64,000 nt of DNA from Climacium dendroides (taxonomy: Eukaryota > Streptophyta > Bryopsida > Hypnales > Climaciaceae), in assembly GCA_950106755.1 (NCBI GenBank), contig OX467090.1:13205489-13269488 (forward strand), written 5' to 3'. The notes under the pieces were generated by a model that saw nothing but the letters and a program-made list of their open reading frames with translations, ran no database searches and was not told where the DNA came from. The position numbers and the translations under genes were made by a program. Below, one piece after another: positions 11,401 to 23,500 of the stretch. Each line of letters starts with the position of its first letter. Position 1 is the first letter of the stretch.

Positions 11401-12677
11401 CTTCCAGCAGATCGCAGGAGTGGGCGTAGAGCACCTCCACTTCCTGGTCGAATTCGTCGCTGGTCAGCGCGCGCTCGTTGTGCAAGTAGAGGAGGCGCAT
11501 GAAGGTCGTGTACTCTGAAGGTGAGCTGCGCGCCTTGACCTTGGCCAAATAGAGATTCGCGAGGTCTTGGACCTCCGGCACGTCCTCCTCGATTAGCATC
11601 TTGAGGTCAGGTTGAAGAATCTCGTTGAAGAGCTTGAGCATTTCCGTGTGATCTACGGGAAGGTCCCATTATTAGCAATCTACAATGGAAATCGAAAAGG
11701 TTTGTACATTGGAACTTCAATCTCTCCATCGCTCAGGTAACACCAATTTCGCTGAATCCTAGCTACACCCTACTTCCTTAAACCCTGAACCCTGTAAACC
11801 GATTTTAATAGCTAGGTTTTCATTTTTTCAGCTTGGAGCTGATGGATGTCATAAATTTTGGAGCCCAGAACCGTGCTGATTCAACGAGTGTCTGATTCCA
11901 ATTCACGATCCAGTGCTAGTCATCATGGAAAAACCGCTGACTGTGCAATCGTCGACGATTGTCTCATATTCAGTTCCCGGTGTTAAATTTCCCGGTGAGT
12001 CCCACTTTTCCCGGTGTTTTCCCGGTGTTCCCAGTGTACCACACAGGGAAATGTGGGACTCACCGGGAATTTTAACACCGGGAACTGAATATGAGTTTCC
12101 TGTTTTAACGTCAATTTCGTTACAATTGGTGCCATTCTAGCTAGGCGCCTACAAGTGTAACATTCATCTCCAGGAAACTGTACGCACTAGGATCGGCATA
12201 TAAGAGGACCATTTACATTTGCGTCTCATTTGGGATTGCTAAATCATGGACTGTCGATTTCGTTTTCAAGACGAAAAGTGAAGACAAAAAGGACAGCAAA
12301 CTTACTATTCTGGCATTCTGATTTGCCCCAATACAACGAAACTAACTGACGTGATTTGGCAATGGGCAGTTGCAAATGTGCCAATTGAATGGAATTTCAG
12401 ACTTACCGCGGAAAAGCTCCTTCACTTGACTGATGACGCAGGGATGACCAACCGCTCCATGTTTCTGGGCCACCAGGAGGTTCGCAAAAGCGGTGAACTT
12501 GCTCGGGTCAACATCCTTGAAATACTCCTTCACCTCCAGCAAAAGTGCGGCACAATCTTGCACGCTGTTGAGCGGTCTCTCCCTCGTCGAAGTGCCAGGC
12601 TGCTCGGCGCTGCCGCTTTCCGGTGGAGGTCTCCTTGGACGTCTACTCCCACGGTCTGACCGCTTTCGGTTCATCAT
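8464..12677 (-). CDS. SIN3-like transcriptional corepressor, short form
   Basis: SIN3 proteins are nuclear scaffolds that bring histone deacetylases to repressors. Five exons join in phase: 12677-12407, 11652-11119, 10615-10296, 9405-9145 and 8556-8464, giving 492 residues. PAH1 lies at about 39-105 (VKEYFKD, VKELFRD) and PAH2 at about 119-181. A basic tract KRKRKEKGK (222-230) could be a nuclear signal. Residues 308-375 match the start of the HDAC-interaction region (CTPSY, SVLNE, EEALFNCE). The next two exons continue it (EDQYECDM, ALPVLLNRL, then W-x3-Y-x4-Y-x-SL). The frame stops where canonical SIN3 carries on, so PAH4 and the C-terminal half are missing. The start is the first ATG of a double ATG; the frame stays open upstream to an acceptor at about 12758, so an earlier exon is possible. 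It is probably a divergent short paralogue. Lack of transcript support leaves the exon 5 end uncertain. Confidence 0.75.
10622..10655. repeat. GGGA tetranucleotide microsatellite at splice acceptor
   Basis: Read on the minus strand, this is a CCCT-type repeat followed by a short GT run. It forms the polypyrimidine tract just before the exon 3 acceptor of the SIN3-like gene (AG at 10617-10616). Confidence 0.85.
11963..12095. repeat. Near-perfect hairpin in SIN3-like intron 1
   Basis: Arms 11963-12005 and 12053-12095 are 43 bp each with one mismatch, around a 47-nt loop containing repeats of TTTCCCGGTG. The hairpin is much more GC-rich than nearby intergenic DNA. It could be a MITE or a small-RNA precursor; nothing in the sequence decides. 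Confidence 0.85.
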
Positions 12678-13339
12678 CCTTTGCAGTGTCGAAAAGTCTC
12701 CGGATTGGCAATCGACGTGATTTGCAAACTTCCTCACTTTGTCTGCTCCGAAGTGCCTGTACACGAACACATAATTTTATTGTGTCAGTGAATTACTAGA
12801 CTTGGAAGCATGTTTCTTTTTGGAGGAGTAGCTACATATACTTTTCAACTATTGATTACAATTCAACCCAAAATCAACCCCAAACTGTCATGCCCACCAG
12901 GTTTACATGCTACTCAAGAATTTGTAGGGGTTGTATTTGTGTGCTACTTGATCACAAGTCTAAGAAATAGATTGAAGTAGTAATCTAATTCAAGGAATTG
13001 AAATGTACAAGAATGTTGCTACTAACAATCACAACAAACTAGAAAAGAGTGCTAGAAGAAAGGAAAACAACTAGAGGTGCAACCTACCCTAGTATTATCA
13101 CAAATAGTGAACATAAAATTGTGGAGCCAAATGCTTGTTTTTAAAGGGTAGTTAATCCTTCCTACCGAGACCAACTCTAAATAGCCTTACGATCTCAAGA
13201 GGAGTGTTGGCAAAAAAAAGAAGGTAGAAGCTTACTCAAGTGATTGCCACAAGCCCACAACTAATGAATGCAAGATCGAGAGTCAAATGAAAGTTTTTAT
13301 ATGTAATGGTAATTCACTCTTGCTATCAAAACTAACCCT
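12678..13339. other. 5' flank of SIN3-like gene, no further gene seen
   Basis: A possible acceptor (TGTACAG on the minus strand, ending at about 12758) suggests an upstream noncoding or coding exon of the SIN3-like gene. No partner donor was identified. The rest is AT-rich without recognisable features. Confidence 0.4.
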
Positions 13340-14665
13340 AATTGATAGATGGGCAATTTCGTTAAAATGGCAAAATTCCTCTACTTTGGCAGTTTTTACA
13401 GTTCAGAGTGGGTGGTCTGAAGTGTACAAATGTCATAGATGTCTTAAATCTATACCATTTTTAGATGTTTGAAATCTATACCCATATTAGATTTCACTTT
13501 TACAATTCATAGATTTCTTAAATCTAAAAAAATTCAAGATTCTTGAAAACTATACCTATTCTAAATGTCATTTTTACAATTTAGAGCGAGCAGTCTAAAA
13601 ATGGCACATGGAATGCCGCCATTTTAACAAAATTGTAGAGTTAAATGCTTGATTTAAATTATTTTTTATTTTGAAAAATTCATAACTTTTATATGACATG
13701 TCCAAACGCCACAAAACAAAGCCTTTGGCCTCCTTCATGCATTGATAGAGCTTTCCATAGGTGCCAAATTTGCGGCATTTGGCCTACGGTAGTACGGTGT
13801 AAGAATTATGAATTTTTCTTGAAATTAAATAATTGAATTAAATTAATTTTTGTTTTGAAAAACCCATAACTTTTATATGGCATGTTCAAATGCCACCAAA
13901 AAATCCCTTGCACTACTTTGTGCATAGAGCTTTCTATTCATACCAAGAATGCAACTTCTCATATTACAATGTGAAAATTAGTGAATTTCAAAGTTTTAAT
14001 GAACTAAAAATAATTTAAATTTTTAAAAAATAATTTGATTGTAGCAATGGCACAAGATACACTAGTCTTTATTAACTTTTGGAAGTGTTCAATCATCATT
14101 CAACAACTTTAAAGCATTGTCACTATCAAGACAACATAAATAAATACTCATATGTACTATAGTATCTTTCTAATGAGACTTAAAAATTAAATATAGAACT
14201 AAGGTAACTTGAACATTGCAAAATTGGACCCTCCACATTCTTGTGGAAAATATGCATATTTTGATTATGAGAGTCTAAGGTCCATTTTGATTTCACCTAT
14301 CATCAAGACTTTCAAAATTCATAGTTTATTTAATTAGTATATGAGAAATTTTATTGAAATAGTGGTATTCCATGTGACATTTTTAGATTGCCCAATATGA
14401 ATTATAAAAATGATATCTAGGATAGATATAAATTAATCTTGAATTTTTATAGATTTCATAATTTTAGGATTGGTATAGATTTCAGACTATCCGGTAGTCT
14501 AAACAATAAAATGGCCATCTATGACAAATGTAGATTTTAGACATCTAATAATGGTATAGATTTTAGACATCTAGAATTAGTGTACATTTTAGACCGCCTG
14601 GTCTGAACCGTAAAAACTATGAAAGTTGCCGAATGGAGCCATTTTAATTAAATTCTCCATGTATC
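13340..14665. mobile_element. Second foldback element (1.3 kb)
   Basis: About 200-260 bp at the left end (13340-13540) reappears inverted at the right end (14430-14665). Both arms carry multiple copies of a short motif, ATCTATACCAT or its complement TAGATTTTAGACATCTA-like variants. The centre is AT-rich and noncoding. A related fragment occurs at 50160-50290. Confidence 0.55.
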
Positions 14666-14831
14666 CAAAAATACTTATTAAAAAGATCCTAGAATCATTT
14701 TTCAATTGGTAACAAGATTCAACAAAAATTTAAAAACTTTAATAATGTAAATTGTATTTATGCTAATAGGATTGGTTTAAATTGAATCTAGTCATAATCA
14801 TCTCATATTGAATCTTTGGTAGGAAGATGTA

Positions 14832-16462
14832 CAGTGGTTAGCAAAGGTCTTTGGACAGTCAGGATGCCTTGTTTTACAAAATGAATTAATAATCCTACAA
14901 AAGTTATCATAAAATTATAAGAAATTTAGCATAAGATCACATAGTTGCAACAAACATGTAACACAACATTCATAACCAAGAATGTCAATCAAAAAATTAA
15001 CCAAAAATAAAACACATGATATGGGTTTACAATTCTTTATGCAAAAAATGAAGTTGTCGTTTATTTACAATGAAAATAGAACCTTAAGCTTCAAATTTGA
15101 TTTGATAGCTTGCAAACACAATCACAAAGCCCTTATAATCACTACCACTGTGTATAGCCACCTTTTACTAGATAAATGTCAGTTGCTCTTTCAAGCATAG
15201 ACATAATCAACTTCCTCACAATATCAACCTCAATGCCATACCAAATTTCCTATAGTTTCTCCCACAAATCATTTTTGTTAGTGAGTTTCCATTCTCATAC
15301 AACAATCTACTTCATTCCAAAGGTGTTCTATAGGATTTAGGTCAGGTGATTGAGCCGGATGCCAAATGAGTTGAAATTTATGTGCTAGCAACCACTCTAT
15401 AACATACTTAGAAGTATGTTTGGGATCATTGTCATGTTGGAAAATGACATTCTCCTCTTCTAAATCATGCATGTGTATAGTATTCATAAGCTCCATCTCC
15501 AAAACTTCAAGATAAACATATTTATTCATCTTCCCTTCTATAAGGTGGAGGTTGCCAACTCCTTGCCAGCTCATGCATCTCCAAACTATAATACTTCCCC
15601 CCCAAAAAAATTTGACAATAGGTTGCACATGTCAATCCAAACGACACTCTCCACTCCTCCAACAACATTGCCACCCATTTGAGCCAAACAAATTGAATTT
15701 TGACTCATCCAAAAAAACCACATAACTTCAATCCAACCAAGTTGCATGCCTGCACTTTTTTGCCCATAAATATCGACATGCCTTATGCTTTTGGGTCAAT
15801 AATGGCTTCTTAGTCTTCACACATGCTTCCAATCCTTGCCTTTGAAGACTCCTACCTGTGTCATCAATCAAATTCAATCCTTGAGTCGCATTTTTCTACC
15901 CACTGTTGTGGCTATACCATTAGATGGATTGAGTAATAGCCTTACAACCTCACAATCAACTTATTCATCAAGAATTCAAGGTCTTCCATTTGGGTGTGCA
16001 TCTCTCAAATCACCTCTCACAGTGAACCTTCGCACTATATCATGGCAGGTGCTTCGAGAAATCCCTAACATTGCTGAAATTTCAAAGTACGAATTCCCTC
16101 TCTCATGCATCTGAAGAACCAACTTTCACTCATCAAGAGACCTTCTAGGAGCCATAGCTAATGAATTGTAATCTCTCTCAAGTTCTCTGAATTTCGAAAT
16201 GCAAGAAGTCTCAAAATGTAGAAGTTCTCTGTTGAGATTTTTTGGATGCACAAGTTTGTGCATATTGAATTGGATACCCTTAGATGACACATTTCCGGTT
16301 GCTTTACTTGCAAGTAGCTCAATTTTAGCACCCATACACTCTCTTGACTTCCATCTGTCCCTAATCACATAATTAGCTGAAAAAATCAACTATTGTACAC
16401 CAAAGTCAATAATTGTTAGTGCTAATTCCAGATTGTCATTATTGTCATTGCTAAAACCACTG
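14832..16462. mobile_element. Tc1-type transposon, degenerate
   Basis: The left end begins CAGTGGTTAGCAAAGG; the right end, read on the opposite strand, begins CAGTGGTTTTAGCAATG. Both are flanked by TA (14830-14831 and 16463-16464), the target duplicated by Tc1/mariner elements. The 1631-bp length and CAGTG terminus fit the Tc1 family. The only coding content is the broken transposase at 15278-16158. Confidence 0.8.
15278..16158 (-). pseudogene. Tc1-like DD34E transposase, inactivated
   Basis: The reading begins MAPRRSLDE near 16158, followed by a helix-turn-helix with YFEISAMLGISRST. The catalytic triad is intact: Asp in FLDESKFNL, Asp in QHDNDPKHTS, and Glu in SPDLNPIEHLW. The last two are separated by exactly 34 residues. 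The GGSIIVWRCMSWQGVG block is typical of Tc1 transposases. Five in-frame stops interrupt it: TGA at 16126-16128, 15976-15978, 15728-15730 and 15632-15634, and TAA at 15961-15963. A frameshift falls near 15870-15900. It can no longer make transposase. Confidence 0.85.
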
Positions 16463-18318
16463 TACATAGTGGAGACATGGTCTCACAATTTCTGTAGAAC
16501 CATCTACCTTATGCACATTTTTCATAGTAGTGATTCAATATGAGATGCTTGTGATCAATTGGGACAATAATTTTATAAGGTAGAAGGACCCTCTTTTTGC
16601 TTGCTACACATATTTAGACTACTATGTTTTATAATTTTTTTGGAATAAAAGAACCAAAATGAAAGAATTGTTACATGTATTTTGGTCAACTCATTTTTTA
16701 AGTAAAGAAGACACATATTAGGTGGCTAAAGCAAAAACATATAGCTTCTTATCTCTAAATCATATAGAATAGGAAGTTATACAGAATTAAACACATAACA
16801 TTTGACATTTATCTTTGGAAGCATGGTTCATTCTTGTTGACCCATGAAATCCACATTAAAGAGATAAATATACCATCTCCAACTTTGACTTGGAAAAATT
16901 AGCAAATTATCACCCATCATACCCACATTAGTGCTAATCTTATAAACTATAATGGGTGCATCTCTCTTGTATAACTTACCCAAGTTCAAATTCCTCCAAG
17001 GAAAAAATGCCAAAACTCTTATTGTTTTAAAAACTTGAATATATATTGGGAATGAAGGATCTTGAATTATCTATCAAAGCACAATTTTTTTGTTTTCAAA
17101 GCTCACTATATGCAATTAGAACTTATAGGTTTCCATTCTTGTCCCTAGTATTAAAAAAAAGTATCACCAAAGTATATATCTAATATTAGAGCAAATTATG
17201 ACAAATGTCATTAGTTTTTAATCAACTTTTTTAAAGTTTCTATTCACTCATCCTAAACTGTAATTAAATGCATACACCTTAATTAGTAGAACAAATCAGT
17301 GTCATCTTTTTTCCTTCTTAATGTTGAATTGAATATTGTAGTCCACATTAACCCCTTAAGGTCCAACAACTTTTTGACAATGGAGTTTTTCAATGAATTG
17401 TCCCACTTTGATTTTTTTTTTTTCATGATTGTACTTAAAATTTTTAATTTTAACCATACAAAAATAAAGAATATTTTGTCTAGTATGCATGGAATTAATT
17501 GTGGAAAATTGTAGCCATTGGATTTTTAGATTTTAAAAATTTAGATGATCAACTTTAGAGTTGTCAATTTTGATACATTTTGGGATTTTGGTGACATGTC
17601 AAATATCTAACATTGTGTATCTAATTAACAATGTATCGAGTTAGAGTGTCTATACGCATCTAATAAGGGTTTAATAAGGTTATCAGCCACCAAATCAAAC
17701 AATTTGAAATCTCACTATAATTATAAATTTAAATTTAGAATGTAATATATGTTTATCAAATGGAACACTTCACTAAATTGAGACTTAAATATGTCGAAAT
17801 CATAAATGAAGAATAATTTATTTGAAAGTCAACTTTAAAATTGACTTTATTGGACGGTGTGAGGATTCTATTAGAAGTTGTTTGACATTTGTTTGTTGTG
17901 TTGCATTGTCTGCTAGAACAACCATGATCAAGTTCATAGGCAAAAAGCATAGTTTTAAGGAAAGAAATATTATAAGAAGATGAATAATGCTTTTTTAACC
18001 CCCTTAAAAAAATCATTGGAATCTAAGGCAAATGTATTATTTTTAAATTAAGAAATTAAGAAATTAAAACTTGCTCAATTTTGTACACATTTCAAAACAA
18101 AAAGAGTAGAAATCCAAAACTAACCAAATTGGATCCTACAAAAAAATTATATAATTTATATAGGTCACTATAAGAAAAACTGGTCCTATAAACTATAACA
18201 ATGAGGAGGTACCTTCTTGTCATCCTCTATAACTTTTGAGGCATAAATCTCATAAGCTTAAAATTTTTATTGGAGATGCCTAACTTGATGGTAATGATTT
18301 TTTACAAATTAAAAAAAT

Positions 18319-18377
<59 letters not shown>

Positions 18378-20512
18378 AAAACCATTTTTGTTTACTTGTC
18401 ACACTATGAGGTTTAGGGGGGGTTAATACATTAAGAGTCTCCAAATTCAACGATCCAAAACTAAAATTTTCATAGTCTATTTGCATAGTAAGAAAGCATA
18501 TTCTTAACAAAAGGAATCAAAAAATTTATTATTTTGTGTACTCCACATTAGTGCACACAACACTCCCATTGCATGCAATTTCTGAACAATAAACATAGTT
18601 CAAAAGATTAGCCTTTTGGTGAAATCTCATCATTCTAGACTCTTTCCAAATGGACAATTTTTAGTTTTAAAAAAAAATCTTTTCCTATTTTTTATAAATT
18701 AAAATATGAAACTACAATGAAAATACCTATTTTCATGAGATTTTGCACTTTTCTAGTTCTCCTACTTAGAGAAATTTTCTATGTTTTTCCTTCCTAGTGA
18801 CCTTAAAGGACTAGTGTATACATTAAGCATATTTTTCACTTTTTAAAAATATTGTTTTTCTAATTATAAAGCACTCCTACAAAAATACATGTTTCTTCAT
18901 GCAATGATCCTAATATGGCTAAAATTCAAATTAAAAGTATGGAGGTACAAATTGCCAAAATACATTAAAAGATAACATCTTTTGTGATCCGCTTTTTAGC
19001 ATCTTCTTTTGCAAAGAAGTCAATAAGACCAAGGAATTTCGACCAACATTTAGTGCAAATACATCAACCCCCCAAAAAAATTGGATGAAAAAATAAAACT
19101 CGTCATCCTATTTTGCTCATTTGAAATCATCCAAGTGCCACTTTGCAACTATGTGGTCTTTTAAGGATTAATTGGTTATATATTCCTCTATTGTTGATTT
19201 GAGTATTGATTACAAGATTAGGAGGTTAATCCTAGTAGCTAAATATCAAGTTCATTGATCTTATAAAAATTGAACATTCAAATTCCATTACAAATACAAA
19301 TTTCGAATAATTTATTGTCATTCATAAATATACATTTGTAATATATGAACATATTTATTTAATGTATGCAAGATTTGTAACTTCTGTGTACTGTGCACAA
19401 AAATTCTAGATTTGGACCAAATTCAAGTTCTTTAAAATTGTTTGATTTGGGGGAACTAAACTGAAATTCTAGATTTGAACCAATTTCAAGTTATTCAAAA
19501 AAAAATTTATTCTCTTACACACCATATGAATCATCCATGAATTTTCAGGTATTATAACTAAGGTAGGTACACCCAAAACACCCACTTTTTGCTACTGAGC
19601 CTATTTTCTATTATTAGACTCGTCAAATTTCCATATATTCTTGTTGGCAAGTGAAAGGAGGTTCCAACGCACCAAAGAACGTGACATTTAGATACTGTAT
19701 TCAAAAGTTATTAAGGAACAAAGTTTGGTTTTAAAAGTGTTTCTTCCACATAGGTACAGAACTGATTTTGGAGACGTACATAGTATAGATGGTGGTTTAA
19801 GGTCAGGGCACATTTGGGTGTACGTACCTCAGGTGTATCCAAAATTGACCCCACGCTCTCAACTACGCATTTAAGGCAAGAATCTATTGGGGTCAGTCTT
19901 AGAAACAGGTGACAATGAAGTTGCCTTGTAAATTGGCACAGTTTCAATCGCCTGAGTGGTAGTTTTAAAACCGCAAGACAGCTGATGCAAAATATTGGTA
20001 GCGATGTTCACAAGTCATGAAAATGGTAGCAAGAAGACCTGTGTATTCACAAGTAAAAGAATCTTCAAAGCTGCAAATCCATAGTCAATAGCTATCTGCA
20101 TAGGGAACATTGTGAGCAATCGTTTACCAAAAACATTGCTGGAAGTCCCATACCAAAGCTACATTTACTAATGCTTTCAAAGAGGTGCCCTGAAAGCACG
20201 AAAACTATACGGGCTTCTATTACTGCGCTACTCTCCAATCTATCCTATCCGGGACTATGAATCCAATCAAATGCTCAAAACGAAGGCCGCCAGAATCGTC
20301 TTACTTGGAGAAATTCCACCAACGACCGTAGTCATCCATTTCCATTTCCGCTGTGCTGTTGGAAACAAAAAGTTGCACCAAAATTTGATTCCAGTGTGCA
20401 GATTGCATTTTGAAGCGGTAAGAAGAAGCCGAGAAAATGATGAAGATTTCGGTGAGATTTTCTACGGAAAAAATCTTTCAGATCACACCCAGTTTCTTCA
20501 CTGTGCAGACCA
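16463..20512. other. Intergenic, AT-rich, no gene recognised
   Basis: No coding sequence is recognised. Composition rises in GC from about 19.6 kb toward the 3' end of the NASP gene, so 20.0-20.5 kb may be its 3' untranslated region. Confidence 0.5.
18319..18374. repeat. (AT)n microsatellite
   Basis: About 27 uninterrupted AT dinucleotides. Confidence 0.97.
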
Positions 20513-23500
20513 TCAAGTGGTGCCTTCACCTGTCGGTTTCACAGACGCGTCCCCAAATCCAACTTGTGTTTCACCGTTCCCAGTCCCATTCATCAGCGTA
20601 TCAAATGAGCGTTTCTTGGATGGCAAGGCACTTCCTCCTGCAACTGCCACAGGCTCCGCCCGCTTGACACCCCTCCCGACCACCCCAAGATCGGTCACGA
20701 CAGCTGTTGAAGAGGAGAAATTAGTGAGCGATGGTTGATCGAACCCATTTGAAACTTGTATGCCATCCGCAGTCGCTGCAGATGAGGATGTCCCCGAACC
20801 ACTAGCTTGACTTCCAGCAGCCAGCGAGAACAGCTGCTTCACGCTAGCTGCCGCTTCAGGATTTGCTGCTTGCAAAGCCTCCACCAAGCTAGGGGCTGAT
20901 GCCATTTCTTTCAACTCTTGTTCCTGCAACATGTTACAATGACAAGCTATATTCCTTAATACACAGTGAACGAAATTCATCCAATGCGGTTGAGAACAGG
21001 AAACTACAGACACGTAACGAATTAGCGATAGAACTCCACCTTGTCTCGGAGATCCACCAATAACTCCTCCAGATCTTTGATCTCAGTAGCCATTGACTCT
21101 ACTCCAGATTTCTCTTCCATTCCCTCGTCGCCTTCATCATCTTTGACAAGATCGTCAGTTTCTTGTTGAACCTCCTTCATTCGTCCGTTCGTCTCAGGTT
21201 CAGGTTGCTTGCCTTCCTCAGTGGAGGCATCCCCTGAGGATCTCAGGGCATCAACTTCTTCAGGTTGTGCTTTAGCAAGTTCAAGCTTAAGCCTTTGTAC
21301 ACGAGTCTCACAGACAGCGACAGCATTACTGCAATAGCTGAGAGCCTCCTTCGGTTTTAAGTCTAGTTGATGGGCAATGGCGATCTTGAAGTACCTGTCA
21401 CAAGAGAGGCTGATAGATTAGCCAGCATACATCTGAACACAGCAATACACTATTCTAAATCAGATAAAATGCATTCTTCATATCATTCTTAAACTTCAGA
21501 TTTGGACAGAGTAGTTAATTAAGCAATTCTCATGCTAAGCAACTGATGATTCAAACTGAGTACAGGGTGCAGCATTACAGTTCAGCTAGTATCCGCGAAT
21601 CTGGTTCCACAACTTGCTTCAGCATTTCCAGAGCCTTCGCATAGTCGTCATAACAAGACTCATAATTTTCTGCACAGGAAGTTCAGGTCAATACAGTTTT
21701 AACCAATTGTTTGCACTAGTAAGAATTACAAACTCGGAAACAATCCATATAGCCAAGTTCAGTGTGATAAATTGTGCACAGATTGGCCATGAAAGTTTCG
21801 GATTGTCCCAATATTGGAGAGGCAAGCCAGCAAATCGGTGCAGATAAAAAAATAAGCAATCCAAATTCAGCTCATTGTACCTTTAAAGCAATTTACATCT
21901 GCGAGCTTGGTTATGATGTCGACAGTCTCAATGGTATTGCTACCCTGCTTTTCATGAATGACGCGAGCAAATTCCAACATCTTCCAAGCATCCTCCAAGT
22001 CTCCTTCTTCCTCTTCCTTGACTTCCTCGCCCTCACCCATACCCTCATCTTCGTCTCCTTCGTCCCCATCTCCACCAGCCTCTTCAGGGTCTTTGCCCGT
22101 GACCTCCGATTCTACTGCAGATGCCCAAGCATATAACTTTTCACTGCCGTATATTGGCCGCATAAAAATTTAAGAAAGCCAACAAGTTACTTTAAATAAA
22201 CTGAATGCCTAGCCAAAATCACATAATCTAGACACTCTTACAGCCATCCTTATGTGAGGCAGGAAAATCGACTAAAAAAATTAAAATAAGTCACATCTTC
22301 CGGAAAACCAACCCAATGTTTAGGAAGAGAGATTTTCATTCGAAAATGGCCAGAATAGCCACTAGATAAACCGAACGTATTCTTAGGTAAGGCGTGAATT
22401 CTGTTAGAAACATGGGATGCAGGTAATAAATCTTTTCCTCCAGTTTCAAAATCCTCTCAGTGGTTGACAGATTTAAAGTTTTGAACATTCTTATCTGTTC
22501 ATGATATCCAATAATAGCACATACCTTGATCGTCAGATAACACACAATTGCAAGGGAATCCATAAACCACTCATAATTCATCTTTCTTGCAAGTCTCATC
22601 GCCGACAGTGCTCATTGCAAGAAAGATCCGGTATACCTTTGCCCGAAGAACCTTCTCCATTGGAACCCGGGAGGGCGTTAGTGGGGTTAACAGTTTCGCC
22701 AAGAGGATCCGCCTCATCCTGGAGTTTGTCAAATAAAGCACAGCCATACTTGTAGTAGGTTGTCGCACACTCCGGCGCAAGCTCTCCAAAATGCCGCACC
22801 CTGTAGCCATCAACAATAGGCTCATATTATTTGGGAGAAGTATGACCATATTCTACGCGATCCTGAAGATTTTCAGTCAATATACGAGTGCCATCAGAAA
22901 TTCGTACTAAGCAGACTAAAAATATTGGTAGTATCACGGCGTATGTATTCCCACGCGTCCAACTCTGAACGTTTGATAAAACTAAAACCTTTTTAAAATG
23001 TGCAGGCGATAAGCATTCAAATCACAATGGGGACTAGCGTCAGATAAAACGACGAATCTTTATCTTACTAACGAACAACTCGAGTTTGATGGGGAGTAAA
23101 ACGTAAAACCATTGCTGCCTTATCCGTTGATAAGCTACCACGAAGACAAACAAAACGCTTAACTTAGGAGCGGCAGCAGCTACGGTAAAACACTAACACC
23201 AAAATTCCTGCACTCTGAAGCGTAAGGAGTATATGTATTTTAATCTGAGAGTTTTTTACAGTACAAGACAACGAATTGCTTCAGATCTGTTCTAATAGCG
23301 TCATAAGTTTACGTACGGTTCAAATTGCATTGGTTTAAAAGCGTCAGTTATTATGCGACGCTAAAGGGAAACTACAACGCCAGGGTTTACTATGCCACTT
23401 CCATGATAATATAAAACAGTCATCCACATCGCACAAAAAAATTGTCAACACAAATGCAGCAATAACTTGACAAATACTCTACCACAAAACCTCTGCTTCT

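Noticed and set aside
15836..16114. Plus-strand frame as a gene
   Set aside because: It is the complement of the decayed Tc1 transposase.
19940..19990. tRNA-like sequence (GCCTGAGTGGTAG)
   Set aside because: No matching acceptor stem, anticodon arm or T-loop could be found around it.
21958..22173. Ser/Pro-rich plus-strand frame
   Set aside because: It is antisense to the acidic segment of NASP exon 3.
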